Below are positions 35,173 to 42,943 of a stretch of 64,000 nucleotides of DNA, piece after piece. The stretch spans positions 2,604,001-2,668,000 of the forward strand of contig NZ_CP041730.1 in the NCBI RefSeq assembly GCF_007431345.1, given 5' to 3'. Numbering within the stretch: the first letter of the stretch is position 1; each line of letters opens with the position of its first letter. The stretch comes from Chitinimonas arctica (GTDB lineage Bacteria; Pseudomonadota; Gammaproteobacteria; Burkholderiales; Chitinimonadaceae). The position numbers and the translations under genes are program-made. Under the pieces are notes generated by a model, which was not told the DNA's origin, searched no databases, and saw only the letters and a list, made by a program, of their open reading frames with translations.

Positions 35173-36204
35173 ATGTCCAATTTCAAACCCGAAGTTTTCC
35201 AACCGGCGCTGGCGGATATGCTGATCCGTCCCAGGCGGAGTCGCGTTTCCGCCTGGATGCGCGATATGGTGGCGGAAACCAGCCTGTCCGCCAAAGATTT
35301 GATTCTGCCGGTTTTTATCCGAGAAGATGATTCGGTGAGCGAGCAGACTTCGATGCCGGGCGTACGCCGCCATAAAGTGGCGGAATTGCCGGCATTGGCG
35401 CGCGAAGCCGCTGGGTTGGGCATTCCCGCCTTGGCGATCTTCCCTGTGCTGGATGGCGCCAAGCGTACCCCCAATGGCGACTATGGCCGCACGGATGTGC
35501 TGGCTTGCGAGGCGATTCGCGCCATCAAGTCCGCCGGCGTGAATATCGGCGTCATTACCGATGTGGCCATGGATAGATACACTTCCCACGGCCAGGACGG
35601 TCTTGTCCGGGATGGGCGAATCCTCAATGACGAGTCGGTCGAACTTCTGGCGGAAATGGCCTTGGCGCATGCCGAAGCCGGCGCGGATATCGTCGCGCCT
35701 TCCGATATGATGGACGGCCGCATCGAAGCCATCCGCCGGACGCTGGACGCCGCCGGCCACGAACACGTCGGCATCCTGTCCTACTCGGCGAAATACGCCT
35801 CGGCGCTTTACGGCCCCTTCCGGGACGCCGTCAATAGCAGCAGCGGACTGGCGACCGGACCCGGCGCCAATGGCAAGAAAACCTACTTCCTCGATATTCG
35901 CAATCGGGCCGAAGCCGTGCGCGAGGCACATCTCGACGAGACCGAAGGCGCCGATATCCTGATGGTCAAGCCGGGCAGCTATTTCCTGGACGTGATTCTG
36001 ACCTTGGCCCAGAACAGCAAGCTGCCGGTCTTTGCCTATCAGGTCAGCGGCGAATACGCCATGATGCGCGCCGCCGAGGCCGCCGGCTGGGCCTCCTACG
36101 ACGCCCTGCTGATCGAATCCTTGCTTGGCTTCAAGCGGGCCGGCGCGAAGGGTATCTTTACCTACGGCGCTCTGGATGCGGCTAGATTGCTCCAGGGTAA
36201 ATAA
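35173..36204 (+). CDS. hemB: Delta-aminolevulinic acid dehydratase (porphobilinogen synthase)
   Basis: A 343-residue enzyme that condenses two 5-aminolevulinate molecules to porphobilinogen, directly upstream of the HemC step. Diagnostic segments are RPRRSRVSAWMRDMVAET, LILPVFIREDD, APSDMMDGRI, SYSAKYAS (Lys207) and MVKPGSYFLD (Lys266), the last two carrying the Schiff-base lysines. The metal site has Asp-type residues (DVAMDRYTSHGQDG) rather than the three-cysteine zinc site, indicating a magnesium-dependent form. It probably shares a transcript with hemC and ends in a strong hairpin. Confidence 0.96.
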   Translation: MSNFKPEVFQPALADMLIRPRRSRVSAWMRDMVAETSLSAKDLILPVFIREDDSVSEQTSMPGVRRHKVAELPALAREAAGLGIPALAIFPVLDGAKRTPNGDYGRTDVLACEAIRAIKSAGVNIGVITDVAMDRYTSHGQDGLVRDGRILNDESVELLAEMALAHAEAGADIVAPSDMMDGRIEAIRRTLDAAGHEHVGILSYSAKYASALYGPFRDAVNSSSGLATGPGANGKKTYFLDIRNRAEAVREAHLDETEGADILMVKPGSYFLDVILTLAQNSKLPVFAYQVSGEYAMMRAAEAAGWASYDALLIESLLGFKRAGAKGIFTYGALDAARLLQGK

Positions 36205-36222
36205 GGCGAACGCAGGCATAGC

Positions 36223-36255
36223 GCCCGCCCCACCGTGTTCTGCGTGGGGCGGGGC
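36223..36255 (+). terminator. GC-rich terminator hairpin after hemB
   Basis: GCCCGCCCCAC pairs with GTGGGGCGGGGC around a ten-base loop, 19 bases after the hemB stop. Only a weak TTACATT tract follows, but the stem is one of the strongest in the window and it separates hemB from the next gene. Confidence 0.5.
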
Positions 36256-36284
36256 TTACATTCCGGGTCAACCAAGCTTACGCC

Positions 36285-36779
36285 ATGCATACAATTCGCC
36301 GTTTTCAGCCCGAAGACTGGGCCAGCGTCTGGCCCATGCTTCAACAGACCTTCGCATCCGGAGACACCTATGCGTTTTCTCCGGCGAGCACGGAGGCGGA
36401 GATCCATGGCGCCTGGGTGGAGCTACCCTTGGCGACCTACGTCGCGTGTTCCGCCGACGGCGAGATAATCGGCACGTACATACTCAAGCCAAACCAGCCG
36501 GGGCTTGGCTCGCACGTTTGTAACTGCGGCTATGTGGTATCAGACCAGGCGCGGGGTCAGGGCATCGCTTCGGCTATGTGCGAGCATTCGCAAACCGAAG
36601 CCATCAGGCTCGGCTTCCGCGCCATGCAGTTCAACTTTGTCGTGTCCACCAATGAAGGTGCCGTGCGCTTGTGGCAGAAGCTGGGTTTTCATATTGCCGG
36701 GACCTTGCCGGGTGCTTTTCGTCACACAGGGCATGGCTATGTGGACGCTTTTGTCATGTTCAAGCAGCTGGTTGGCTAA
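36285..36779 (+). CDS. GNAT family N-acetyltransferase
   Basis: A 164-residue single-domain acetyltransferase. The N-terminal strand-helix reads HTIRRFQPEDWASVWPML, the acetyl-CoA loop is SDQARGQGIASAM and the C-terminal AVRLWQKLGFHIAGTLPGAF is the usual last strand pair. The pattern of TYILKPNQPGLGSHVCNCGY before the loop is shared with acetyltransferases that act on amino acids or antibiotics; the substrate is unknown. It stands alone. Confidence 0.9.
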   Translation: MHTIRRFQPEDWASVWPMLQQTFASGDTYAFSPASTEAEIHGAWVELPLATYVACSADGEIIGTYILKPNQPGLGSHVCNCGYVVSDQARGQGIASAMCEHSQTEAIRLGFRAMQFNFVVSTNEGAVRLWQKLGFHIAGTLPGAFRHTGHGYVDAFVMFKQLVG

Positions 36780-36834
36780 GCTAGGCCCCATTGGCGTGTA
36801 GGCCAGAGCGGCATCAAGAAATCCGAACCGGTTC

Positions 36835-37450
36835 TTACTCGGTCATTGAAATCACCTGCTGCTTAAATCTTTCTGCCAGATCAGCCTGCGAACCCTCAGG
36901 AAATGAACACAAACAAGCGCTCAGGGCAAATATGAATTTCTCGCAGAATTCATGAAATTCCCGTTTGTTGTGCTCTCTATCTTCGAAGCCGAAGATGACT
37001 GGGTTGGCTAGCAGATTTGCCATATTGATGGCACTCGAACCCGTGGTGATCTGCATGCTCAGGTTGGTTGGCAGATACCCCTGCTCAGGAACGATATCGA
37101 AGGCCGGGGATAGCCGCCAACGTTTTTCTTCAGGACGGTAAATCGCCGCGTGGTTACGCGGGTGATCATCGTTATTCCCTACCAGCGCGTTGAATACCAT
37201 GCGCCGCCACAATTCCCGCAAGTCCTTGGCGGGCGCACCCAATGTTCTTAGGGCTATCGCCAACAGGCTATAGCTCCAATCCGTTTCCACCCCGGGGCGT
37301 CCACTCGACGGGTATTCGGTTTCAAGAAGATTCAAGAGCGTGGCGAAACAGGGTGTAGCGACCGACCGTAACCCATTGGGCGGTGTCCGGTCGCTGCAGA
37401 TATACATAGACCTGCTCTCCAGTTCCCTGCGAAGGCTTAGAAATAATCAT
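36835..37450 (-). pseudogene. Internally deleted hipA (toxin kinase of a HipBA module)
   Basis: Two pieces of a HipA kinase lie in different frames. The 5' piece starts at 37450, overlapping the end of hipB, and encodes about 40 residues (QVYVYLQRPDT, then WVTVGRY), the usual HipA N-terminus. The 3' piece (to 36835) encodes the C-terminal lobe with the LVGNNDDHPRNHA motif, which contains the catalytic/metal Asp residues, and the AFDIVPEQGYLP segment. Roughly 180-200 residues in between, including the P-loop Ser region, are missing and the frame is broken near 37340. The product cannot be an active kinase. Composition is lower in GC than the neighbours. Confidence 0.8.
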
Positions 37451-37763
37451 TGTCTTCCTGCTTGGCGCGCCTGATCCGCTGCGCTTCGGAGCTGAGGTCC
37501 AGTAAATTTTCTGCCGGCATGGGAACAAGGTCACCCAGTAAATCCACTACCAATAACGCGGCAAAATAGCTCGCTGCCCGTACCGTCGGGTCACCGGCTT
37601 CGATTCGCCCGATGGTCTGATTCGTTACGCCCACCCGATAGCCCAGCTGAGCCTGGGAAAGCTTCATTTGCCGGCGGCGTTTGGAGATGGCCTTCCCCCA
37701 TGCTTGTAACCGAAGCACCACCTTGGGATGCAGTTCGGATTCAGTGAGGCTGCGTTTTGACAT
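37437..37763 (-). CDS. HipB-like XRE family transcriptional regulator (antitoxin)
   Basis: A 108-residue DNA-binding protein with a helix-turn-helix of the XRE family in KLSQAQLGYRVGVTNQTIGRIEAGD, preceded by the usual basic N-terminal helix AWGKAISKRRRQM. It resembles the antitoxin/repressor of type II HipBA modules, which binds the operator and neutralises the kinase. The hipA start codon lies within its last codons (overlap of 14 bases), the normal arrangement. Because hipA is deleted, the protein is now an orphan repressor or a relic. Confidence 0.85.
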   Translation of the reverse strand: MSKRSLTESELHPKVVLRLQAWGKAISKRRRQMKLSQAQLGYRVGVTNQTIGRIEAGDPTVRAASYFAALLVVDLLGDLVPMPAENLLDLSSEAQRIRRAKQEDNDYF

Positions 37764-37928
37764 GATGATATGGACGTAATTAACCCATGTAATCTATTCC
37801 ATATCATTCAAGATAGCAATTCGGTGATTCGTCAGGCTGGTGATATGGGATGTTCAATGAAGGGTAGCTACGCCTGTATCATCAGCGTCTACTGGCATCC
37901 CTCCGACGATATCGGGAACCGCATGGCG

Positions 37929-38249
37929 CTAGAGCAGCAATTCCACCATTTCCACATAATCGCGCCGCACGGCAAAACTCAGGGGTGTTTCGCCGATCAT
38001 GTCTTTCTTATGGGCATTCACCTCGGCGCCATGATCCAGCAGCCATTGCGCCGCCTTGTACTGCTCACCCTCCACGGCGTAGTGCAAGGGTGCGCGGCTG
38101 ATATCGTCGAATAGGTTTACATCGAACCCATCGGCGACCAATTTGGCCATTTCGCCGATGTCGCCATCTAGCGCGGCACGATGCAACTGCTCTGCTTCAA
38201 ACCAGTCTTCAGGGTAAGGCATGGGCACCCACCTATGCTTGTGGTCCAT
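37929..38249 (-). CDS. Small ankyrin-repeat protein, possibly C-terminally truncated
   Basis: A 106-residue protein with three ankyrin repeats: AEQLHRAALDGDIGEMAKLV, APLHYAVEGEQYKAAQWLL and TPLSFAVRRDYVEMVELLL. Each shows the helix-turn-helix pattern with the TPLxxA signature. The protein stops in the middle of the last helix, where a typical repeat would go on with a Gly-Ala-Asp turn, so a premature stop is possible. Beyond the stop, the same frame reads a further 24 residues before the next stop. It starts six bases after the stop of the hydrolase gene and is probably cotranscribed with it. Confidence 0.65.
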   Translation of the reverse strand: MDHKHRWVPMPYPEDWFEAEQLHRAALDGDIGEMAKLVADGFDVNLFDDISRAPLHYAVEGEQYKAAQWLLDHGAEVNAHKKDMIGETPLSFAVRRDYVEMVELLL

Positions 38250-38254
38250 CGACC

Positions 38255-39085
38255 TTATTTAGCGCTAAATGCATCCCGTCTGATGACCTCCGAAAACGCC
38301 TGAGCAGCGTTTGCCAGCATGCCCTCATGGTCGCCCGGAACCAGCTGAATTCGAAAGGGTTGCTTGGCTGATTTGGCTCTGGATTTGATCCAAGGCTCAA
38401 TCTGTGGCGTACTTTCTTCGCCCGTACCAAGGTATAGGAAAAAAGGCACGCTCAGGGCGCTTAGTTGTCCGGGATATAAGCGCCTCTGCTTTTCCAAGGG
38501 CTTTTTCGCATCAAATGGCACAATGCGCTGCCACGCCTCGAAAATCTGTTCCGGGTAGGCCCCTGAAGCAGCGCCGGCCAACCTCAGTTTGGCCGAGTCT
38601 TGTAAGGCCACAAGACCGCTAAGGTTTCCGCCCACGCTATGGCCGAACACGTAGACACGCTCGGAATCGACACCAGCTTGCTGTCGTCCCCATTCGATAG
38701 CGGCGAGCAGATCATCGACTTCACCGCCCATCAGCTCGAAATACCCAGGATTGCCATTTTCCCCACGGAAAGTTGGCGTCAAGACGGCGAATCCTGCAGA
38801 CCGGAACGGTTCCGTTGCGGCAAAGTCATCCGCTCCAAAGGCGAATCCACCGTGCGCGTAGACAAGCAGCGGCACGGGACGTCGTTCCGGCTTGATTGGC
38901 ATCGCAAACCAGGCCATCAGTTGTCCTGGAGCAGCGGGGTAATGCACCTCCTGAACGCCAGTTGGCGGCTTTTCTTGCCGATAAGATTGTGGCGACGGAC
39001 CTTTGTGTAGAAGCTCTCCCGCGCTGCCGCCAATTGCGATGCAAGAAAACGAAAATGCCACGAACCATGACTTCAATTTGGTCAC
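38255..39085 (-). CDS. Secreted alpha/beta hydrolase (dienelactone-hydrolase-like)
   Basis: A 276-residue protein with a signal peptide (WFVAFSFSCIAIGGSAG, cleaved about residue 23). The catalytic elements are VYAHGGFAFG (oxyanion region), the nucleophile in GHSVGG (about residue 149) and GDHEGM near the C-terminus carrying the His. The substrate is unknown. The start codon is GTG at 39085; the upstream sequence is a four-copy 9-bp repeat, each copy containing AGGGA, which could act as the ribosome-binding site. The ankyrin gene follows with a five-base gap. Confidence 0.8.
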   Translation of the reverse strand: MTKLKSWFVAFSFSCIAIGGSAGELLHKGPSPQSYRQEKPPTGVQEVHYPAAPGQLMAWFAMPIKPERRPVPLLVYAHGGFAFGADDFAATEPFRSAGFAVLTPTFRGENGNPGYFELMGGEVDDLLAAIEWGRQQAGVDSERVYVFGHSVGGNLSGLVALQDSAKLRLAGAASGAYPEQIFEAWQRIVPFDAKKPLEKQRRLYPGQLSALSVPFFLYLGTGEESTPQIEPWIKSRAKSAKQPFRIQLVPGDHEGMLANAAQAFSEVIRRDAFSAK

Positions 39086-39090
39086 AAAAT

Positions 39091-39126
39091 ATTCCCTGTA
39101 TTCCCTGTATTCCCTGTATTCCCTGT
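39091..39126. repeat. Four-copy 9-bp tandem repeat in the 5' leader of the hydrolase gene
   Basis: ATTCCCTGT is repeated four times without interruption (ACAGGGAAT on the coding strand). The copy closest to the gene places AGGGA about eight bases before the GTG start, so copy-number changes would alter the leader and duplicate Shine-Dalgarno-like sequences. Confidence 0.9.
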
Positions 39127-39166
39127 GTACATGCGTTGGTTAGTCCGTAAATGAGTCAGCAACACG

Positions 39167-39490
39167 TTGGCCTCAGGTTTCACCGTGGGCAAACGGGTCG
39201 CCATCTTAGTTCACGAAGGTCACCTTGGCGACCTCTCGCAGCAAGGCTTGTACTTGCCCGGAGAGCGGAACCATATTTGGTTCGGAATGCTGACTTGCTT
39301 TGCCCGAGGCCGAGCGCCGCACCGACGACAATTTGACTGCATGGTCGCCAATATCCGGGAAACGTTCCGCGAACGCTCCGGCGCCCGCGTCCTTTCCATT
39401 GTCGGTGCCTCGCACAAACCGTGGTTCGACAATTGGCTTGGCCAACTGCAGGGCGTGGAAATCGTCGATGTGGCGGAGGTGCTGAAATAA
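39167..39490 (+). pseudogene. C-terminal remnant of a DUF5694-like protein
   Basis: The last 55 or so residues (MVANIRETF, then RVLSIVGASHKPWFDNWLG and a closing VEIVDVAEVL) match the conserved C-terminus I know from DUF5694/TraB-like proteins. Those are normally about 250-300 residues long and carry their conserved Gly/His motif near the N-terminus. Here the preceding 50 residues do not look like the family, and no longer frame joins it upstream. It is most likely a fragment left by a deletion; it lies in the same decayed strip as hipA. Confidence 0.55.
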
Positions 39491-39548
39491 GCCCATGACC
39501 GGCAGGCGGAGCGGCACAGCTCGAACGGCACTGATCTGGTGGTATTTC

Positions 39549-40487
39549 TCAGATTGCTTGCGCCGCAATTGCTTCGATCTGCGCCCGCAGCCAGCACAAA
39601 GCCGGATCACGGTCGCGGGTGGCGTGCCAGATCAGCCCGACGGTAAAACTAGGCAGGGTCAAGGGGATGGGTGAGGTCGCGAGGCCGAAATACTGCCGCC
39701 AATGCGCTGCCAGTACTTCCGGCACGCAGGCCAAGGCGGGCAATTGGCGCAGCAGGTTGGGCAAAACGCCGAAATGCGGCGTGGTGTAGGCGACACGGCG
39801 CGCCAGGCCCTGTTCCGCCAGGGCACCGTCAACCACGCCTTCGTTGGCGGCACGGTAGCTCACGAGCAGATGTGGAAAGGCCAGGAATTGGTCGAGTGTC
39901 AGCGGTGGCGCCAGGGCGATCCGTTGCGGGTCGTAGGTGCACGCGAAGCCCATTTTCCGCAGGGGCTGGGCATAGCGTAGCGGCGTGCCGCTATCGAAGG
40001 TGGACCGCGAAGGCTGGATTGCCAGCGCTATCTCGTCGCGATCCAGCATGGCTTGAAACTGGAATGGATCGGCGGTCTTCACGGCGATGCGCAGTCCCGG
40101 CGCAAGTTGCTGCAAGCGCGTGAAAAGCAGCGGCATCAACCAGATTTCCACCCAGTCGGGCATACCGAGCACGAATGTCCGTTCGGCTTCGGACGGTTCA
40201 AAGACAGTTGGTTCGAACAGCACCGACTGGAGGCTGGCGAGGACCGGCTCCAGCGCGGCTTCGAGTTCCCGTGCCTTGACCGTCGGCACCATGCCCTGGG
40301 CGCTGCGTACCAGCAGCGGATCGTCGAACAAGGTGCGCAAACGCGCCAAGGCGGCGCTCACGGCGGGTTGGCCCAGATACAGCTTGTCGGCGGCCCGCGA
40401 TACGCTACGTTCGCGCAACAGCACCAGCAAGGTCACCAGCAGATTGAGATCGACCCGCCTGAAATCGATTTCCTTGATAGTGGTCAT
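39549..40487 (-). CDS. LysR family transcriptional regulator
   Basis: About 312 residues. The N-terminus (RRVDLNLLVTLLVLLRERSV, then KLYLGQPAVSAALARLR) is typical of the NodD/LeuO/PcpR-like branch of LysR regulators. The effector domain runs from about residue 95. I chose the ATG at 40487; the frame extends to 40529 but without a ribosome site. It is divergent from a secreted metallo-beta-lactamase-fold hydrolase at 40600, which it probably regulates. Confidence 0.9.
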   Translation of the reverse strand: MTTIKEIDFRRVDLNLLVTLLVLLRERSVSRAADKLYLGQPAVSAALARLRTLFDDPLLVRSAQGMVPTVKARELEAALEPVLASLQSVLFEPTVFEPSEAERTFVLGMPDWVEIWLMPLLFTRLQQLAPGLRIAVKTADPFQFQAMLDRDEIALAIQPSRSTFDSGTPLRYAQPLRKMGFACTYDPQRIALAPPLTLDQFLAFPHLLVSYRAANEGVVDGALAEQGLARRVAYTTPHFGVLPNLLRQLPALACVPEVLAAHWRQYFGLATSPIPLTLPSFTVGLIWHATRDRDPALCWLRAQIEAIAAQAI

Positions 40488-40599
40488 CTTTTCAATCGAT
40501 TTGAATAATGTAGGCGTGGATTGGATCATTGCCGCACTCGCCGACGCAAGTGCCCCATGCGGCCGGCCCGCACAACGATCGAATCAAGAGAATGAGTCC

Positions 40600-41586
40600 A
40601 TGCCCGCGCTGAACGCCACTTTGCTCCGCTCCGCCCTGATCGCCGCCTTGTCGGCCTTGCCTGTGGCCGGGCTGCTGCTCGCGCCGCAAATCAGCCATGC
40701 CGCCGCACCGCAAGTCAAAACCCAGGCGCCCGGCTACTACCGCATGATGCTGGGCGACTTTGAGATCACCGCCCTATCCGACGGCACCGTCACGCTGCCA
40801 TTGGAAAAGCTGTTGACCGATACCACACCGGCCCGGATACGCAGCCTCCAGGCGCGCGCCAGCCTGAGCAGCGAGGTGGAGACGTCGATCAATGCCTTTC
40901 TGATCAACACGGGGTCGCAATTACTGTTGGTGGACAGTGGTGCCGGGCGGCTGTTCGGTGACAAAGGCGGCCGGCTATTGGCCAACCTGCAAGCGGCGGG
41001 CTATCGCGCCGAAGACATCGATGCCGTGCTGTTGACCCATATTCATGGCGACCATTCGGGTGGCCTGACGGTGGACGGCAAGATGGTCTTCCCGAATGCG
41101 ACCATCTACGCCGACAAGCGTGAAGCCGAATTTTGGCTCGACTCCGGCAACGAAGCCAAAGCGGCGCAGCGCCATCAACATAGCTTCCAGGAAGCAGCCG
41201 CATCGCTCTTACCCTATGCATCTGCCGGCCGCTTGAAGACATTCAGCCAGGATGCCGAGTTGTTCTCTGGCGTGCGCAGCATTGCCGTGCCGGGCCATAC
41301 GCCGGGTCATACCTTTTACGCGGTGGAAAGCAAAGGGCAGCAAATGCAATTCTGGGGCGATACCGTCCACGCCCAATACGTGCAGTTCCCCGATCCGGCG
41401 GTGACCATCCAGTTCGATATCGACAGCTCGGCCGCGGCGAAACAGCGCAAGCGCGTCTTTGCCGACGCGGCGGCGAAGCAATACTGGGTCGCGGCCCCGC
41501 ATATCGCCTTCCCCGGCATCGGCCATCTGCGCAAGGAAGCTGCGGGCTTTGCCTGGGTTCCGGCGAATTACGCCATTCCGCGTTGA
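40600..41586 (+). CDS. Exported MBL-fold metallo-hydrolase
   Basis: A 328-residue protein with a signal peptide (LIAALSALPVAGLLLAPQ, ending SHAAA about residue 34). The metallo-beta-lactamase fold is complete: THIHGDHSGG (about residue 146, the HxHxDH metal motif), the third His in VPGHTPGH, an Asp in FWGDTVHA, and a C-terminal His in HIAFPGIGH. Related secreted hydrolases cleave lactones or phosphate/sulfur esters; the substrate is unknown. The start at 40600 has AAGAG ten bases upstream. Divergent LysR regulator. Confidence 0.92.
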   Translation: MPALNATLLRSALIAALSALPVAGLLLAPQISHAAAPQVKTQAPGYYRMMLGDFEITALSDGTVTLPLEKLLTDTTPARIRSLQARASLSSEVETSINAFLINTGSQLLLVDSGAGRLFGDKGGRLLANLQAAGYRAEDIDAVLLTHIHGDHSGGLTVDGKMVFPNATIYADKREAEFWLDSGNEAKAAQRHQHSFQEAAASLLPYASAGRLKTFSQDAELFSGVRSIAVPGHTPGHTFYAVESKGQQMQFWGDTVHAQYVQFPDPAVTIQFDIDSSAAAKQRKRVFADAAAKQYWVAAPHIAFPGIGHLRKEAAGFAWVPANYAIPR

Positions 41587-41683
41587 GGTAGCGCCCAGGG
41601 GTGGCTCATCGGCGATCAGGTGCGTGGCAAACCTCGCCCTTCAGTGCGGCATCTGTTGCTGCTCGAAGTATTGGCGGATGACC

Positions 41684-42751
41684 TCACCGGGCCTTGACCG
41701 CCTCCACCGTGGTCTGCCACAAAGCCGGCCAATCCAGCAGCGACTGCCCGCCGCAACGGCCTTGGTGGCTGTAACTGCTCAGGACGAAATTGCGCCCATC
41801 GAAAATCCAGCCGCTGGCTTCGCCGCAGTCGCCCACGCCTCTGCCCTTGGTGTACTGGCTCAGCGTCTGGCTGGCGGGGTCGTATCCGGCATTGGTCATC
41901 TCATAGCTGGCGGTAAACACTTTGGATAGGCCCGGCAGGACAAGACGGGCGGGCTTGGGCTTGCCATGGCGCTGGGCGCGATAGGTCACATAGGACGTGT
42001 TGTATGCGCCCTGGCCGCAGGGTAGTAGCACAATCGCCTCGCGGAAACTCAGCGCCGCCACATCGCCTTGCTGCCCGTCGTCGTCGTCGTTCGTGGCGCA
42101 ATCGGGTTCCAGCTTGCGGACGGCTTGTAGCAGACGGGTCGCTTCCGCCGCGCTGACCTCGGGTTTGCCGATTGCGGCGGGATGCAACACCGGCAGTGGG
42201 TGGGCAGGCGGGATGGTAGCCGCGGACTTGCTGCCGGTTCGCAGCAACGCCCGCGTGGTGCCAAGCCGGCCTTGGGTTTCGTCGATCAGCAGCAGCGAGG
42301 CGGTCAGGCCTGCCACCTTGAAGTCGGCCAGTACATGGCCTTGCTTATCGGTTAACGTCAGCGCCTGCTTGCGGCTAGCGGTGGCCAGGAGTTTACGGGT
42401 GGCTTCGTCATCGAGGCAGTGAATCCAGCTGCTACCGTAGGCATTGCCTTCCTGGCTGATTTCCCACTCATCCGTCGATAGGGCTTGGCCATTCAGCCGC
42501 AGTTGCGGGATGGCCATCTTGTCTTTGACCTGGAAGCTGAGGGTCAGGCTCGTTTCGCCATCCGGGCCGGGTGCCTGCTCCAGCAGCATCTCGGTACTGT
42601 CTGTGTATTCCTCGAAACCTTTGGCCACGCAATGGCCGCTGTTGCTGCACGCCACCATCCAATCCTTGAATTCGCGATAGACGGGTAAGGGGGCGGCTTG
42701 GCCTGCGAGGTGGGCGGCGGCGAGGAGGGCGCAGGGGAGGGTACGGTGCAT
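41684..42751 (-). CDS. DUF1176 family periplasmic protein
   Basis: A 355-residue protein with a short signal peptide (LPCALLAAAHLAGQAAP). The family marks are present: the opening REFKDWMVACSNSGHCVAKG with two Cys, an internal FREAIVLLPCGQGAYN and a closing VGDCGEASGWIFDGRNFVL. These Cys pairs suggest disulfides in the periplasm. No role is established for the family. The start at 42751 gives the family N-terminus; an upstream methionine at 42799 would add a Pro-rich extension. It is the last gene before the MoxR/bpX operon, on the same strand but 192 bases downstream. Confidence 0.85.
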   Translation of the reverse strand: MHRTLPCALLAAAHLAGQAAPLPVYREFKDWMVACSNSGHCVAKGFEEYTDSTEMLLEQAPGPDGETSLTLSFQVKDKMAIPQLRLNGQALSTDEWEISQEGNAYGSSWIHCLDDEATRKLLATASRKQALTLTDKQGHVLADFKVAGLTASLLLIDETQGRLGTTRALLRTGSKSAATIPPAHPLPVLHPAAIGKPEVSAAEATRLLQAVRKLEPDCATNDDDDGQQGDVAALSFREAIVLLPCGQGAYNTSYVTYRAQRHGKPKPARLVLPGLSKVFTASYEMTNAGYDPASQTLSQYTKGRGVGDCGEASGWIFDGRNFVLSSYSHQGRCGGQSLLDWPALWQTTVEAVKAR

Positions 42752-42943
42752 GATGGCGGGCGGGGTAGGTGAGGAGCGAGCCGGCGGCAAGCTCTTCATA
42801 CTATCTAGAGAAACGCCCTATTGCGAGACTAGTTCGTCAGAGTGGCTTCCTGCTCTTTCATGATTTTCTCGCCCTCGGCATCGAGAACGGCATCGGTCGT
42901 CCCTTGCATTACCCCGGGACGGCAGTGTTGGGACAACGTCGGA

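Noticed and set aside
39091..39126. The 9-bp tandem repeat as a CRISPR or iteron origin
   Set aside because: The units have no spacers and are only four in number, with no replication gene nearby; they lie in a gene leader.
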